Source: Metaruminococcus_A sp900762715 (lineage in GTDB: Bacteria; Bacillota; Clostridia; Oscillospirales; Ruminococcaceae). Taken from it: a DNA stretch of 25,320 nt. Location: positions 1 through 25,320 of the forward strand of contig DBFBLF010000049.1 of the NCBI GenBank assembly GCA_048204295.1, given 5' to 3'. How positions within the stretch are numbered: position 1 is the stretch's first letter; each line of letters begins with the position of its first letter. Below the pieces are notes generated by a model. The model was not told the origin of the DNA. It saw only the letters and a program-made list of their open reading frames with translations, and did not search any database. The translations under genes were made by a program, and so were the position numbers. Positions 1-8,293 of the stretch are shown in pieces.

Positions 1-40
1 TATAATAATAACAAAAGTGGTGAAAAGTGGTTAGAAGTGG
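1..40 (+). promoter_or_regulatory. mraZ promoter -10 and MraZ-box array
   Basis: A TATAAT hexamer lies at 1-6; any -35 is outside the window. Three copies of AAGTGG follow in exact 10-bp register (15-20, 25-30, 35-40), the first two as AAAAGTGG. MraZ proteins are known to bind short direct repeats spaced about one helical turn apart upstream of their own gene (TGGG-type in E. coli, AAAGTG[T/G]-type in mollicutes), so this is very likely the autoregulatory operator of the dcw cluster. It lies just downstream of the -10, where bound MraZ would block promoter clearance. Confidence 0.75.
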
Positions 41-70
41 TTAAAAATCCTTAAAAGGGGAGGTGCCGGA

Positions 71-490
71 ATGCTGATTGGTGAATATTCGCACAATATA
101 GACGCCAAGGGCAGACTGAACTTTCCGGCAAAGCTCCGCGAGGATTTGGGCCAGCGGTTTATTGTAACCAAGGGTCTTGACGACTGCCTTTTTGTCTACT
201 CGCTGGAAGAGTGGGAACGACTGGAGCAGAAAATAAAGGAGCTGCCCATGTCCAAGGCCCGCACAATCCAGCGTTACCTTTTTTCCGGCGCCTGTGAGGT
301 GGAGCCGGACAAGCAGGGGAGAATCCTCATTCCTGCAAACCTGCGGGAATTTGCCGGGCTGGAAAAAGATATTCTGGTCATCGGCGCTTCAAACCGGGCC
401 GAAATATGGAACAGAAGCAGGTGGGAGAACGCCTGCGGTGACCTGAATTCCGACGCCATTGCCCAGGCAATGGACGAGCTTGGGTTCTAA
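71..490 (+). CDS. mraZ: Transcriptional regulator MraZ
   Basis: MraZ is a DNA-binding repressor of the dcw cluster and its first gene in most bacteria. The 139-residue product has the expected two SpoVT/AbrB-like half-domains, each with the family's DxxxR signature: DAKGR at residues 11-15 followed by FPAKLR, and DKQGR at 80-84 followed by IPANLR. Length matches the family (about 140-150 aa). The ATG at 71 is preceded by GGGGAGG at 57-63. The gene sits 9 nt before rsmH, the usual partner. Regulation is probably autogenous through the decamer repeats at 13-40. Family membership is certain; the regulatory circuit is inferred from relatives. Confidence 0.97.
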   Translation: MLIGEYSHNIDAKGRLNFPAKLREDLGQRFIVTKGLDDCLFVYSLEEWERLEQKIKELPMSKARTIQRYLFSGACEVEPDKQGRILIPANLREFAGLEKDILVIGASNRAEIWNRSRWENACGDLNSDAIAQAMDELGF

Positions 491-499
491 CGGGGGAAC

Positions 500-1426
500 A
501 TGATGGGGTTTTCACATTATTCTGTCCTCCTTTCCGAGTGCCTAGAGGGGCTTCGCATTAAACCAGACGGCGTTTATGTAGACGCGACAGCGGGTGGGGC
601 GGGCCATTCCGGAGAAATCGCAAAACGGCTGAAAGGCGGCCGCCTTTATTCGTTTGACCAGGATCCTGATGCGGTGGCAGTCGCCGCTGAAAGGCTGCGC
701 CCATACCCTGGAGCTCGGGTGATCCAAAGCAATTTCAGGGAAATGAAACAGGCGCTTGCGGCATTGGATGTCTACCGGATTGATGGAGCCCTGTTCGACC
801 TTGGCGTTTCTTCTTTTCAGCTCGATACCGCCGACCGCGGATTTTCCTATCGGTACGATGCTCCGCTTGATATGCGAATGAGCCGGAAAGGCCTGAGCGC
901 GAAAGAAATTGTCAACCAGTACCCGGTTCAGGAGATTACACGGATCCTACGGGAGTACGGCGAAGAAAAGTATGCTCACAGCATTGCCCTTCATATAGAA
1001 AGGGCGCGTGAACAAAAAGAAATTGAAACAACCTTTGAATTGAGCGATATTATAAAATCCTCCATGCCGGCGAAAGCCAGACGGGAAAAAAACCCCAGTA
1101 AACGAACCTTTCAGGCGCTGCGCATCGCAGTAAACGGTGAGCTGGAAAGCCTGTCTGAAGGGTTGGACCAGGCGTTCGAACTGCTGTCTTCAGGTGGACG
1201 GCTGGTTGTAATCAGTTTCCACTCATTGGAGGATCGAATGGTCAAGCAGAGGTTTGCTGCTTGGTGTAAAGGCTGCACCTGCCCTCCGGATTTTCCGGTC
1301 TGTGTCTGCGGCAATACGCCCAGGGCAAAATTGGTCAATAAAAAACCGATCCTGCCTTCAGAGCGGGAGCTCAGTGAAAATACGAGAAGTCAGAGCGCAA
1401 AGCTCAGAATTTTAGAGAAGCTGTAA
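500..1426 (+). CDS. rsmH: 16S rRNA (cytosine(1402)-N(4))-methyltransferase RsmH
   Basis: RsmH (MraW) transfers a methyl group from S-adenosylmethionine to N4 of C1402 in the decoding centre of 16S rRNA. The 308-residue product shows the SAM-binding loop GGAGHS at residues 32-37, DLGVSS with the following QLD, DAPLDMRM, and the C-terminal FHSLEDR and RSAKLR motifs, all typical of the family. A Cys-rich insert carries six cysteines (C256, C259, C261, C268, C270 in a C-x2-C-x-C-x6-C-x-C pattern, plus others nearby in the chain being absent), a segment not present in B. subtilis RsmH. The two adjacent ATGs at 500 and 503 are both possible starts. The gene lies 9 nt after mraZ, consistent with one operon. 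Confidence 0.96.
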   Translation: MMGFSHYSVLLSECLEGLRIKPDGVYVDATAGGAGHSGEIAKRLKGGRLYSFDQDPDAVAVAAERLRPYPGARVIQSNFREMKQALAALDVYRIDGALFDLGVSSFQLDTADRGFSYRYDAPLDMRMSRKGLSAKEIVNQYPVQEITRILREYGEEKYAHSIALHIERAREQKEIETTFELSDIIKSSMPAKARREKNPSKRTFQALRIAVNGELESLSEGLDQAFELLSSGGRLVVISFHSLEDRMVKQRFAAWCKGCTCPPDFPVCVCGNTPRAKLVNKKPILPSERELSENTRSQSAKLRILEKL

Positions 1427-1446
1427 AGCGAAAGGGCGTGGCGAAA

Positions 1447-1920
1447 GTGGCCAATACAAGTTTTGCTTATGATCTGTCCCGGTTTGAGGCTCAGACCGCA
1501 GAAAAACGGACACAGATTGAAGTTGTTAAAAAGGTAAAATCAAATACGGCCGTGAAAACCGCGCCCCGCATCAGCCCGCTTAAAGCAATCGTCTGCATGC
1601 TGCTGGTTATCGGCGTTGCGTCCGCTCTTCTTTACACCCGTGTTCTGCTGACCGAGCGTATTTCTGATGTCTCGAAAGCTTCAGCAGAGTATACGAAGTT
1701 GGAGGCTGAAGGCACCCGGATGAGCCTGGAGCTTGAAGGCAAGGTTTCGCTCAAAAATGCGGAGGAGTATGCCGGCACCCAGCTTGGCATGGTGAAAAAG
1801 GATAATCAAAATATAGAATATATCCGCTTGACACAGGAAAACAAAATTGAGGTTCCGGAAGATACAGCACCGGGATTTTGGAATTCTGTAAAGGAATTTT
1901 TTGCGAACTTGTTGTCATAG
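1447..1920 (+). CDS. ftsL: FtsL-like cell division protein
   Basis: This is a small bitopic membrane protein placed exactly where ftsL sits, between rsmH and the class B PBP gene. FtsL forms a complex with DivIB/FtsQ and DivIC/FtsB and helps activate the septal synthase FtsW-PBP. A basic cytoplasmic N-terminus of about 45 residues precedes one membrane segment (about residues 46-68), and then an extracytoplasmic stretch rich in Glu, Lys and Leu suited to a short coiled coil. Sequence identity in this family is always low, so the call rests on topology and position. I chose the GTG at 1447 because AAAGGG at 1431-1436 sits 10 nt upstream; an in-frame GTG at 1438 would add three residues but leaves no spacing. 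The gene's end overlaps a promoter for the next gene. Confidence 0.72.
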   Translation: MANTSFAYDLSRFEAQTAEKRTQIEVVKKVKSNTAVKTAPRISPLKAIVCMLLVIGVASALLYTRVLLTERISDVSKASAEYTKLEAEGTRMSLELEGKVSLKNAEEYAGTQLGMVKKDNQNIEYIRLTQENKIEVPEDTAPGFWNSVKEFFANLLS

Positions 1921-1943
1921 CAGTTCATGTGTTATGATATAAT
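1912..1943 (+). promoter_or_regulatory. Internal sigma-A promoter before the class B PBP gene
   Basis: An extended -10, TGATATAAT, lies at 1935-1943. A TTGTCA at 1912-1917 could act as the -35 but leaves a 20-bp spacer, longer than the usual 17. Extended -10 promoters tolerate poor -35 contacts, so the element is plausible. It overlaps the last codons of the ftsL-like gene and would give a leader of about 95 nt. Confidence 0.55.
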
Positions 1944-2044
1944 ACAGTGAGGCGTCTAATCGGGTTAGGATGTGAATCTTAACCCATTTTCGCTATTTTA
2001 AGAGGGCTTCGTACAGCGACAATTTCCCTAGGAGGTAAGGATAT

Positions 2045-4264
2045 ATGGCGGCAAAAGGACCTACCAGAAAGATGAGACGGCGGATTTTTATAGTGGTCGT
2101 TCCGGTTATTGCGATTATGTTTGTTGCCTTGTTGGCCCGGATCTGTGTGATCTCAGTAGTAGACAGCAGCTTTTATCAGAGCAAGGCTTCGCAGCAGCAG
2201 CTCAGGGACATTACGGTCAACCCGAAGCGCGGGACCATATATGACCGCAATATGACTGTTTTGGCGCAAAGCGCTACGGTCTGGACGGTTTTTATTTCTC
2301 CCGCCGATATTTCTAAAACCGACAACAACGCGGAGCGGGAAACTGTTGCCAAAGGCCTTTCCGACATTCTGGGGCTGGAATACGATACTGTTTACCAGAA
2401 AACGCTTAAAAATAACTATTACGAGGTTATTCAGAAGAAAATTGAGAATGATAAGGCGGAGCAAATCCGCACGTTTATTGCCGAGAAGGATATTTCCTGT
2501 ATTTATCTTGTAGAGGACAGCAAGCGTTACTATCCTTATAATAACTTTGCTTCCAGCGTAATCGGCTTTACCGGCACTGATAACCAGGGCCTTTACGGGA
2601 TTGAAGCGTATTATGACGACTACCTGAAGGGTGAGGCCGGCCGGATTGTCGCGGCCAAAAACGCGGTTGGGACTGATATGCCGTTCCAGTATGAAAAACG
2701 TTATGACCCGGTCGATGGCTATGGACTTGTGCTGACTATTGACGAAGTGATCCAGCATTTCCTCGAAAACGCTCTGGAGGATGCCGTCTCGGTCCATCAG
2801 GTAGAAAACCGTGCTGCCGGCATCGTCATGGACGTCAATACCGGCGAAATTTTGGCGATGGCTACAAAGCCCGATTTCAACCTCAACGAACCTTTTGAAA
2901 TTGCGGATGCGGAGACGGCCGCTTATATTGAAACGTTAACCGGCGATGAGAGAACCAAGGCTCTTTCAGAAGCACGTGAATTACAGTGGAAAAATAAGGC
3001 AATAACAGAATTATATGAGCCGGGCTCTGTTTTTAAAATCGTCACCGGTTCGGCGGCTCTTGAGGAAAAAACTGTTTCGCTGAATTCAACCTTTAACTGC
3101 ACCGGTTCTGTTCATGTCCCTGGACTTGAAAAGCCAATGCACTGCTGGCGACTTTCCGGCCATGGCACCCAGACTTTCGTTCAGGCGATGGTTAACTCCT
3201 GCAACCCGGCTTTTGTAGCAATCGGCAGTTCGCTTGGCGCAACCAAGTTCTGCGACTATGTAAATGCATTCGGGTTTATGGAGAAAACCGGAATTGATCT
3301 GCCAGGCGAGGCGAGCAGCATTGTCTACCAGGCGGACCAGATGGGCCCGGTTGAGCTTGCAAGCTGCTCGTTCGGCCAGTCGAACAAAATTACCCCTCTG
3401 CAGATGATTACCGCTACAGCTGCGGTTGTCAACGGCGGGTATGTTGTGCAGCCTCATGTGGTCAAACAGGTGCTCGACCAGAACAACAACGTTGTGGAAA
3501 ATATTGGAACAACGATAAAGCGCCAGGCCATTTCTAACGAGACGTCCCAGACCATGCGCCAGGTCCTTGAAGAAGTTGTTACCACAAACGGCGGAAGCAA
3601 CGCCTATATCAGCGGTTTCAGGATTGGCGGGAAATCCGGTACGGCCCAGAAACTCGACTCGGATGATTATACCTCATATATTTCCTCTTTTGTAGGTTTT
3701 GCCCCTGCGGACGACCCGCAGATTGCAGTTCTCATCATTGTGGACACTCCGCGTGACGGCAATATTTACGGCAGCGTGGTTGCGGCTCCGGCCGTTTCCG
3801 AAGTGCTCAAGCAGACTCTGCCCTACATCGGCGTTGAAGCCAAGTACAGCGACGATGAACTGGCCAATTTAGAAGTTACCACCCGCAATGTTGTCGGCCT
3901 TGATCCGATGTCTGCTGAAAGCCAGCTTACCTCAGACGGCTTGAACTGCAAAAAAATTGGAAACGGCAGCAAGGTTGTAAAACAGGTTCCCGCCCGCGGC
4001 ACAAGCGTGGCAAAAGGCAGTACGATCATCCTTTATACGGACGGAGCCGCAGAGGAAACGACAACGGTGCCGAATTTAATTGGTCTGACCATGTCCCAGG
4101 CGAATACTGCTTTGACAAATAAGGGCCTCAATATAAAATTTGACGGAGGTACCACGCAGCAGACCGGCACAGTGGTAGCAACCCAAAGCCAGCCGGAGGG
4201 TACTGTTGTTCCAAAGGGAACGGTCATATCCGTCACTTGTATTAAAAATGACGAAACCGGTTGA
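2045..4264 (+). CDS. ftsI: Class B penicillin-binding protein (FtsI/SpoVD type) with two PASTA domains
   Basis: This is a peptidoglycan DD-transpeptidase that crosslinks septal or spore-cortex wall together with the SEDS protein encoded at 8294. The 739-residue product has a short basic N-terminus, one membrane anchor (about residues 13-36), a PBP dimerisation domain, and a transpeptidase domain with all three catalytic motifs: SVFK at 328-331 (nucleophile S328), SCN at 385-387 and KSGT at 530-533. Two PASTA repeats occupy about 613-670 and 676-735; B. subtilis SpoVD has one. The start is firm: AGGAGG at 2030-2035 before ATG. In Bacillus the dcw PBPs are split into division (PBP2B) and sporulation (SpoVD) forms. 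Here only one is present, so it may do either job, and I cannot separate the two from sequence. Confidence 0.93.
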   Translation: MAAKGPTRKMRRRIFIVVVPVIAIMFVALLARICVISVVDSSFYQSKASQQQLRDITVNPKRGTIYDRNMTVLAQSATVWTVFISPADISKTDNNAERETVAKGLSDILGLEYDTVYQKTLKNNYYEVIQKKIENDKAEQIRTFIAEKDISCIYLVEDSKRYYPYNNFASSVIGFTGTDNQGLYGIEAYYDDYLKGEAGRIVAAKNAVGTDMPFQYEKRYDPVDGYGLVLTIDEVIQHFLENALEDAVSVHQVENRAAGIVMDVNTGEILAMATKPDFNLNEPFEIADAETAAYIETLTGDERTKALSEARELQWKNKAITELYEPGSVFKIVTGSAALEEKTVSLNSTFNCTGSVHVPGLEKPMHCWRLSGHGTQTFVQAMVNSCNPAFVAIGSSLGATKFCDYVNAFGFMEKTGIDLPGEASSIVYQADQMGPVELASCSFGQSNKITPLQMITATAAVVNGGYVVQPHVVKQVLDQNNNVVENIGTTIKRQAISNETSQTMRQVLEEVVTTNGGSNAYISGFRIGGKSGTAQKLDSDDYTSYISSFVGFAPADDPQIAVLIIVDTPRDGNIYGSVVAAPAVSEVLKQTLPYIGVEAKYSDDELANLEVTTRNVVGLDPMSAESQLTSDGLNCKKIGNGSKVVKQVPARGTSVAKGSTIILYTDGAAEETTTVPNLIGLTMSQANTALTNKGLNIKFDGGTTQQTGTVVATQSQPEGTVVPKGTVISVTCIKNDETG

Positions 4265-4306
4265 TACCCGGCTTACTGGATTTGATAAAATTGGGAGGGC
4301 TAGCAA

Positions 4307-5740
4307 ATGAATTTGTCGGAGCTTCTGCGGGGAATCCCGCATCAAACCTCTCTGGCAGACCGGGAAATTTCCGACGTCTGTTCGGATTCCAGAAAGATTA
4401 TGCCCGGCTGTGTTTTTGTCTGCATCAAAGGGGAAAAGTTTGACGGGCACAGCCATGCGGAAAAAGCTGTTGAGGCCGGGGCAGCCGCGGTTGTCTGTGA
4501 GCACTCGGTGGGGCTTTCTTGTGAGATTGTCGTAGAGAACACCCGCCTTGTTTATGCCAAGATGTGCGCGGCCTTTTGCGGTCACCCGGAAGCGCGGATG
4601 CGCTTTGTGGGTGTGACCGGAACAAACGGGAAAACAACTACCACAAATCTGATTAAAAATATTCTCACCCGTGAAGGGCATAAAGTGGGGCTGATCGGCA
4701 CCATTCAAAACGAAATCGGAACGGAAGTTGTTCACGCCCACCGTACAACGCCGGACGCTTATGAGCTCTACCATCTTTTTGCGAGGATGGCGGACGCAGG
4801 CTGCGATACTGTCGTGATGGAGGTGTCCTCCCACGCGCTGCACCAGTACCGTTTAGGTGAAATCCCGTTTGAAATAGGCGTTTTTTCAAATTTGACGCAG
4901 GATCATCTTGATTACCATCACACAATGGAAGCGTATTTTGAAGCAAAAAAAATGCTGTTTCGTATGACCGAGAAGGCAATTGTCAACCTTGATGATCCCT
5001 ACGGAAAACGGTTGGCGGGGGAAATACCGTGTAAGGTTCTGTGTTTTTCTGCAAAAGAGCCGGATGCGGAGTATTTCGCTTCTGCGCCGCGCTGTTCTGC
5101 GAGCAGCGTTCATTATACGTTGCTGCACAGTAAAAAAGCCTATCCGGTTGATTTTGCAATGCCGGGTTCGTTTTCGGTGCTTAATTCCCTTGCTGCAGCT
5201 GCGGTCTGTGTTGAACTGGGAATCAGCCCTGAAGCTGCGGCCGCCCATCTCAGCGAGATCGGCGGCGTGCGGGGCAGGAGCGAAGTCATCCCCACCGGCC
5301 GGGATTTTACAGTTATCTGTGATTATGCCCACAGCCCGGACGGCCTGGACAACGTCCTTCCCGCCTTGAAAGAGAATGCCAAAGGGCGGCTGGTGACGCT
5401 CTTCGGCTGCGGCGGCGACCGCGACCGGACCAAACGCCCGCTGATGGGCGCCTCGGCTTCCCGTTATTCCGACTTTGTCATCGTTACTTCCGACAATCCC
5501 CGTACAGAGGACCCCGTTAAAATCATCGACGACATTCTGCCCGGGATGAAAGAATATGACACCCCTTATATTGTAATTCCCGACCGGCGTGAGGCGATTT
5601 ATTATGCTGTCTCCCACGCCAGGAAAGACGACTTGATTGTCCTGGCGGGCAAAGGGCACGAGGATTATCAAGTAATCGGGGAACAGGAGCTCCATTTTGA
5701 TGAACACGAAATTGTGGCGGAAGCATTAGCCGCGCTGTGA
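4307..5740 (+). CDS. murE: UDP-N-acetylmuramoyl-tripeptide synthetase MurE, meso-diaminopimelate adding
   Basis: MurE is a cytoplasmic ATP-dependent ligase that adds the third stem-peptide residue to UDP-MurNAc-L-Ala-D-Glu. The 477-residue protein has the Mur ligase N-terminal fold (SDSRKIMPGCVFVCIKG), the ATP-binding loop GTNGKTT at residues 105-111, the HRTTPDA and EVSSHAL substrate motifs, and DNPR at 396-399. DNPR is the known discriminator for meso-diaminopimelate as substrate; lysine-adding enzymes differ there. The cell wall is therefore probably A1gamma (DAP) type. The ATG at 4307 follows GGGAGG at 4293-4298. The gene lies 42 nt after the PBP gene and 13 nt before murF. Confidence 0.96.
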   Translation: MNLSELLRGIPHQTSLADREISDVCSDSRKIMPGCVFVCIKGEKFDGHSHAEKAVEAGAAAVVCEHSVGLSCEIVVENTRLVYAKMCAAFCGHPEARMRFVGVTGTNGKTTTTNLIKNILTREGHKVGLIGTIQNEIGTEVVHAHRTTPDAYELYHLFARMADAGCDTVVMEVSSHALHQYRLGEIPFEIGVFSNLTQDHLDYHHTMEAYFEAKKMLFRMTEKAIVNLDDPYGKRLAGEIPCKVLCFSAKEPDAEYFASAPRCSASSVHYTLLHSKKAYPVDFAMPGSFSVLNSLAAAAVCVELGISPEAAAAHLSEIGGVRGRSEVIPTGRDFTVICDYAHSPDGLDNVLPALKENAKGRLVTLFGCGGDRDRTKRPLMGASASRYSDFVIVTSDNPRTEDPVKIIDDILPGMKEYDTPYIVIPDRREAIYYAVSHARKDDLIVLAGKGHEDYQVIGEQELHFDEHEIVAEALAAL

Positions 5741-5753
5741 GGAGGCCGTTAAT

Positions 5754-7109
5754 TTGGAACAGCTTTCGTTGAAAGAAATAGCGGTGGCCCTCCGCGCAGC
5801 CTGCGGGGAAGATGCGGCCATTTCCAACGTATGTATTGATACCCGTGAAGTGACTCCAGGCTCGCTCTTTATCGCAATTAAGGGCGAACGTTTTGATGGG
5901 CACGATTTTATTCCCAAGGCGTTTGAATTGGGCGCCGCAGCGGTTGTAGCCCATCGTGACGTCAAGGCGCAGGGGCCTGTTTTGCTTGTGGAAAACACCA
6001 GAAGAGCCCTGCTCGAACTCGGCGGCTGGTACCGGCGGAGGTTCCCGGTCAAGGTAGTAGCGGTTACGGGGAGCGTTGGAAAGACCTCGACCAAAGAAAT
6101 GGTCGATACGGCTCTTTCGGCCCGCTTTAAAACCCTGAAAACTGAGGGGAACCTCAACAATGAAATCGGCCTGCCTAAGACGCTCCTTAGGCTGGATCAG
6201 AGCCACCAGGCGGCGGTGATTGAGATGGGCATGTCCGGCTTTGGCGAAATTTCCCGCCTGTCCAGGGCCGCGCAGGGCGACCTTGGTATTATAACAAACA
6301 TCGGCGTTTCCCACATTGAAAAGCTGGGAAGCCGTGAAAATATCCTCAAGGCGAAGCTTGAAATACTGGATGGCTTAAAAAAAGGCGCTCCGTTGATTGT
6401 CAACGCGGACGACGACCTGCTTGGTACGCTTGAGTTCTGTAACCGCCCGCTGATCCGGTACGGAATGTCGGCGGATACCGTCGATGTCCGGGCGGTATGT
6501 GTGCGGACAGAAGGGCTTGAAACGGCGTTTGAAATCCTGTTTGAGGGCGGCCGGTACCCTGTGCGGATTCCGGTACTGGGAAACCACCATGTGCTGAATG
6601 CGCTTGCCGCTTTCGCGGCCGGGAGTTGGTTCGGAATGCAGCCTGAGGAGATTACCGCGGCCCTGCCGGGCTACCAGCCCAGCGGGATGCGACAAAAAAT
6701 TGTCGACTTTCATGGTATAACGGTGGTCGAAGACTGCTACAATGCAAGCCCTGACTCAATGAAGGCCTCGCTTTCCGTATTGTCCCAGCTTGGGCAAAAT
6801 GGAAAAAGGGTGGCTGTGCTGGGGGATATGCTGGAACTTGGGGAATACTCCGAAAAAGCACACCGTGAGGTGGGCCGTATGACCGCAGAAAACCGACTTG
6901 ACGCTTTGCTCTGTTACGGCGGGCAGTCTGTTTTTACAGCGCAGGAGGCCCTGAAAAACGGTGTTTCATGTGTGCGCTGCTTTGAACAGAAAAGTGAAGT
7001 TGCCCAATGGCTTAAGCGGAATTTAACGCCTGGAGACGCTGTTTTATTCAAGGCGAGCCGTGGAATGAAGTTTGAGGAAATAATTTCTGCTTTTTATGGG
7101 GAAGAATAA
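5754..7109 (+). CDS. murF: UDP-N-acetylmuramoyl-tripeptide--D-alanyl-D-alanine ligase MurF
   Basis: MurF completes the cytoplasmic precursor by adding D-Ala-D-Ala to the tripeptide made by MurE. The 451-residue protein starts with the same N-terminal fold as MurE (IDTREVTPGSLFIAIKG) and carries the P-loop GSVGKTS at residues 106-112. It also has NLNNEIGLP, NIGVSHIEKLG, and the C-terminal domain with DCYNASPDSM and LGDMLELG. The start is TTG at 5754, chosen because TGAGGAGG at 5738-5745 lies 8 nt upstream and no ATG in this frame gives a full N-terminus. The ribosome binding site overlaps the murE stop codon, suggesting translational coupling. Confidence 0.96.
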   Translation: MEQLSLKEIAVALRAACGEDAAISNVCIDTREVTPGSLFIAIKGERFDGHDFIPKAFELGAAAVVAHRDVKAQGPVLLVENTRRALLELGGWYRRRFPVKVVAVTGSVGKTSTKEMVDTALSARFKTLKTEGNLNNEIGLPKTLLRLDQSHQAAVIEMGMSGFGEISRLSRAAQGDLGIITNIGVSHIEKLGSRENILKAKLEILDGLKKGAPLIVNADDDLLGTLEFCNRPLIRYGMSADTVDVRAVCVRTEGLETAFEILFEGGRYPVRIPVLGNHHVLNALAAFAAGSWFGMQPEEITAALPGYQPSGMRQKIVDFHGITVVEDCYNASPDSMKASLSVLSQLGQNGKRVAVLGDMLELGEYSEKAHREVGRMTAENRLDALLCYGGQSVFTAQEALKNGVSCVRCFEQKSEVAQWLKRNLTPGDAVLFKASRGMKFEEIISAFYGEE

Positions 7110-7170
7110 AAGACAGAACTTATTTCTGCATCGTTTGGCGTTGTGAACTATGTTTATTCGTATAGGAAAA

Positions 7171-7212
7171 CCGGCAGACTGCGCAGGCGTTCTCCGCGGG
7201 GCGGTCGGCCGG
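7171..7212 (+). other. Predicted stem-loop in the murF-mraY gap
   Basis: CCGGCAGAC at 7171-7179 pairs with GTCGGCCGG at 7204-7212 with one A/G mismatch. Three more pairs inside (7180-7182 with 7201-7203) and a small GCG/CGC inner helix make a GC-rich structure. A weak T-run (TTGTTTTG) follows about 9 nt later. It lies in the 146-bp gap before mraY, in which I see no gene. It could be a leaky terminator, an mRNA stabiliser, or chance in a GC-rich stretch. Confidence 0.4.
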
Positions 7213-7255
7213 GAACCGTGTTGTTTTGCAGTAAAATACAGGAGCGTAGGACAGA

Positions 7256-8263
7256 ATGATAGGATTAACCAGTGTACTCACAGCGGTAATTGCCTTTGCA
7301 GCAGCCGCCGTGCTTGGCTTTTTTCTCATCCCTTTTCTTCGAAAGGTTAAATACGGCCAGACAATTAACGACGTAGGGCCAACTTGGCATGCTAAGAAAC
7401 AGGGAACTCCCACCATGGGCGGTATTATGATGGTTGCCGGCGTTATACTGGCGGCACTTGCCGGTTTTCTGTTTCTCTGGTTTCAAAATCCGGAATCACC
7501 CGACCAAAGCGCTGTACAGAGCGGGCGCTTTTTCGCTGGGCTGTTCATGGCGCTGGCCTTTGGCTTTGTCGGTTTTGTAGATGATTATATTAAGGTCGTC
7601 AAAAAAAGAAACCTGGGCTTGAAAGCGCGTCAGAAACTGGTGATGCAGTTTCTGATCGCCATTGCATATATTGTAACGCTTTACCTCTGCGGGGACCGTT
7701 CAACAGTTGTTGTTTTCCCGCTGCTGGGCCAGGTCGATTTCGGTTTGTTTTACTATCCGCTCATTGTGATAGGAATTGTCGGCTTTGTCAATGCGGTTAA
7801 CCTGACAGATGGGATTGACGGCCTTGCAGCTTCTGTTACCTTTGTCGCGGCGATTATTTATATGATTATTGCGTCGCTCCTGCGCTTTGACAGCATCACA
7901 GTGCTTTCTACCGCTCTTGCCGGGGCATGCCTTGGTTTTTTAACCTGGAATTTTTACCCCGCCAAGGTTTTCATGGGCGATTTGGGTTCCATGTTTTTAG
8001 GGGGAATGGTGGTTGCGCTGGGGATGGGAATCGGCCTTCCGATTCTTTTAATCCCCATTGGCATCATATATATTTGTGAAGAGCTTTCTGTCGTCATCCA
8101 GGTGCTCAGTGTGAAGCTGACCGGAAAGCGGGTATTTAAGATGAGCCCGATCCACCACCACTTTGAGATGTGCGGCTGGAGCGAAGTGAAAATTGTTCTG
8201 GTATTTTCTCTGACAGCGCTGGTGTTCGGAGCCTTTGCGGTATTCCTGGCGCTTCAAATCTGA
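7256..8263 (+). CDS. mraY: Phospho-N-acetylmuramoyl-pentapeptide-transferase MraY
   Basis: MraY is the polytopic membrane enzyme that moves phospho-MurNAc-pentapeptide from UDP onto undecaprenyl phosphate, forming lipid I. The 335-residue protein has about ten hydrophobic segments. Active-site loops include KKQGTPTMGG, VDDYIKV (D109, D110), NAVNLTDGIDGLA (about 179-191, with the catalytic Asp region), FMGDLGS and the HHH motif in SPIHHHFE. Length is close to the B. subtilis enzyme (324 aa). AGGAG at 7240-7244 precedes the ATG. Its product feeds MurG at 9467. Confidence 0.97.
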   Translation: MIGLTSVLTAVIAFAAAAVLGFFLIPFLRKVKYGQTINDVGPTWHAKKQGTPTMGGIMMVAGVILAALAGFLFLWFQNPESPDQSAVQSGRFFAGLFMALAFGFVGFVDDYIKVVKKRNLGLKARQKLVMQFLIAIAYIVTLYLCGDRSTVVVFPLLGQVDFGLFYYPLIVIGIVGFVNAVNLTDGIDGLAASVTFVAAIIYMIIASLLRFDSITVLSTALAGACLGFLTWNFYPAKVFMGDLGSMFLGGMVVALGMGIGLPILLIPIGIIYICEELSVVIQVLSVKLTGKRVFKMSPIHHHFEMCGWSEVKIVLVFSLTALVFGAFAVFLALQI

Positions 8264-8293
8264 TTTGGCAATTCGCTTTGGAGGGACCTGTCT

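Noticed and set aside
11..60. Short direct repeats considered as a CRISPR or tandem-repeat array
   Set aside because: Units are 10 bp with no unique spacers, and the placement before mraZ matches an MraZ operator.
4886..5707. A 273-codon minus-strand frame inside murE
   Set aside because: MurE is intact on the plus strand with all motifs; the antisense product looks like random translation.
7150..7350. A 66-codon plus frame spanning the murF-mraY gap
   Set aside because: No ribosome binding site, odd Cys/Arg-rich composition, and it overlaps the start of mraY in another frame. It also shows no resemblance to MurD, so it is not a murD remnant.
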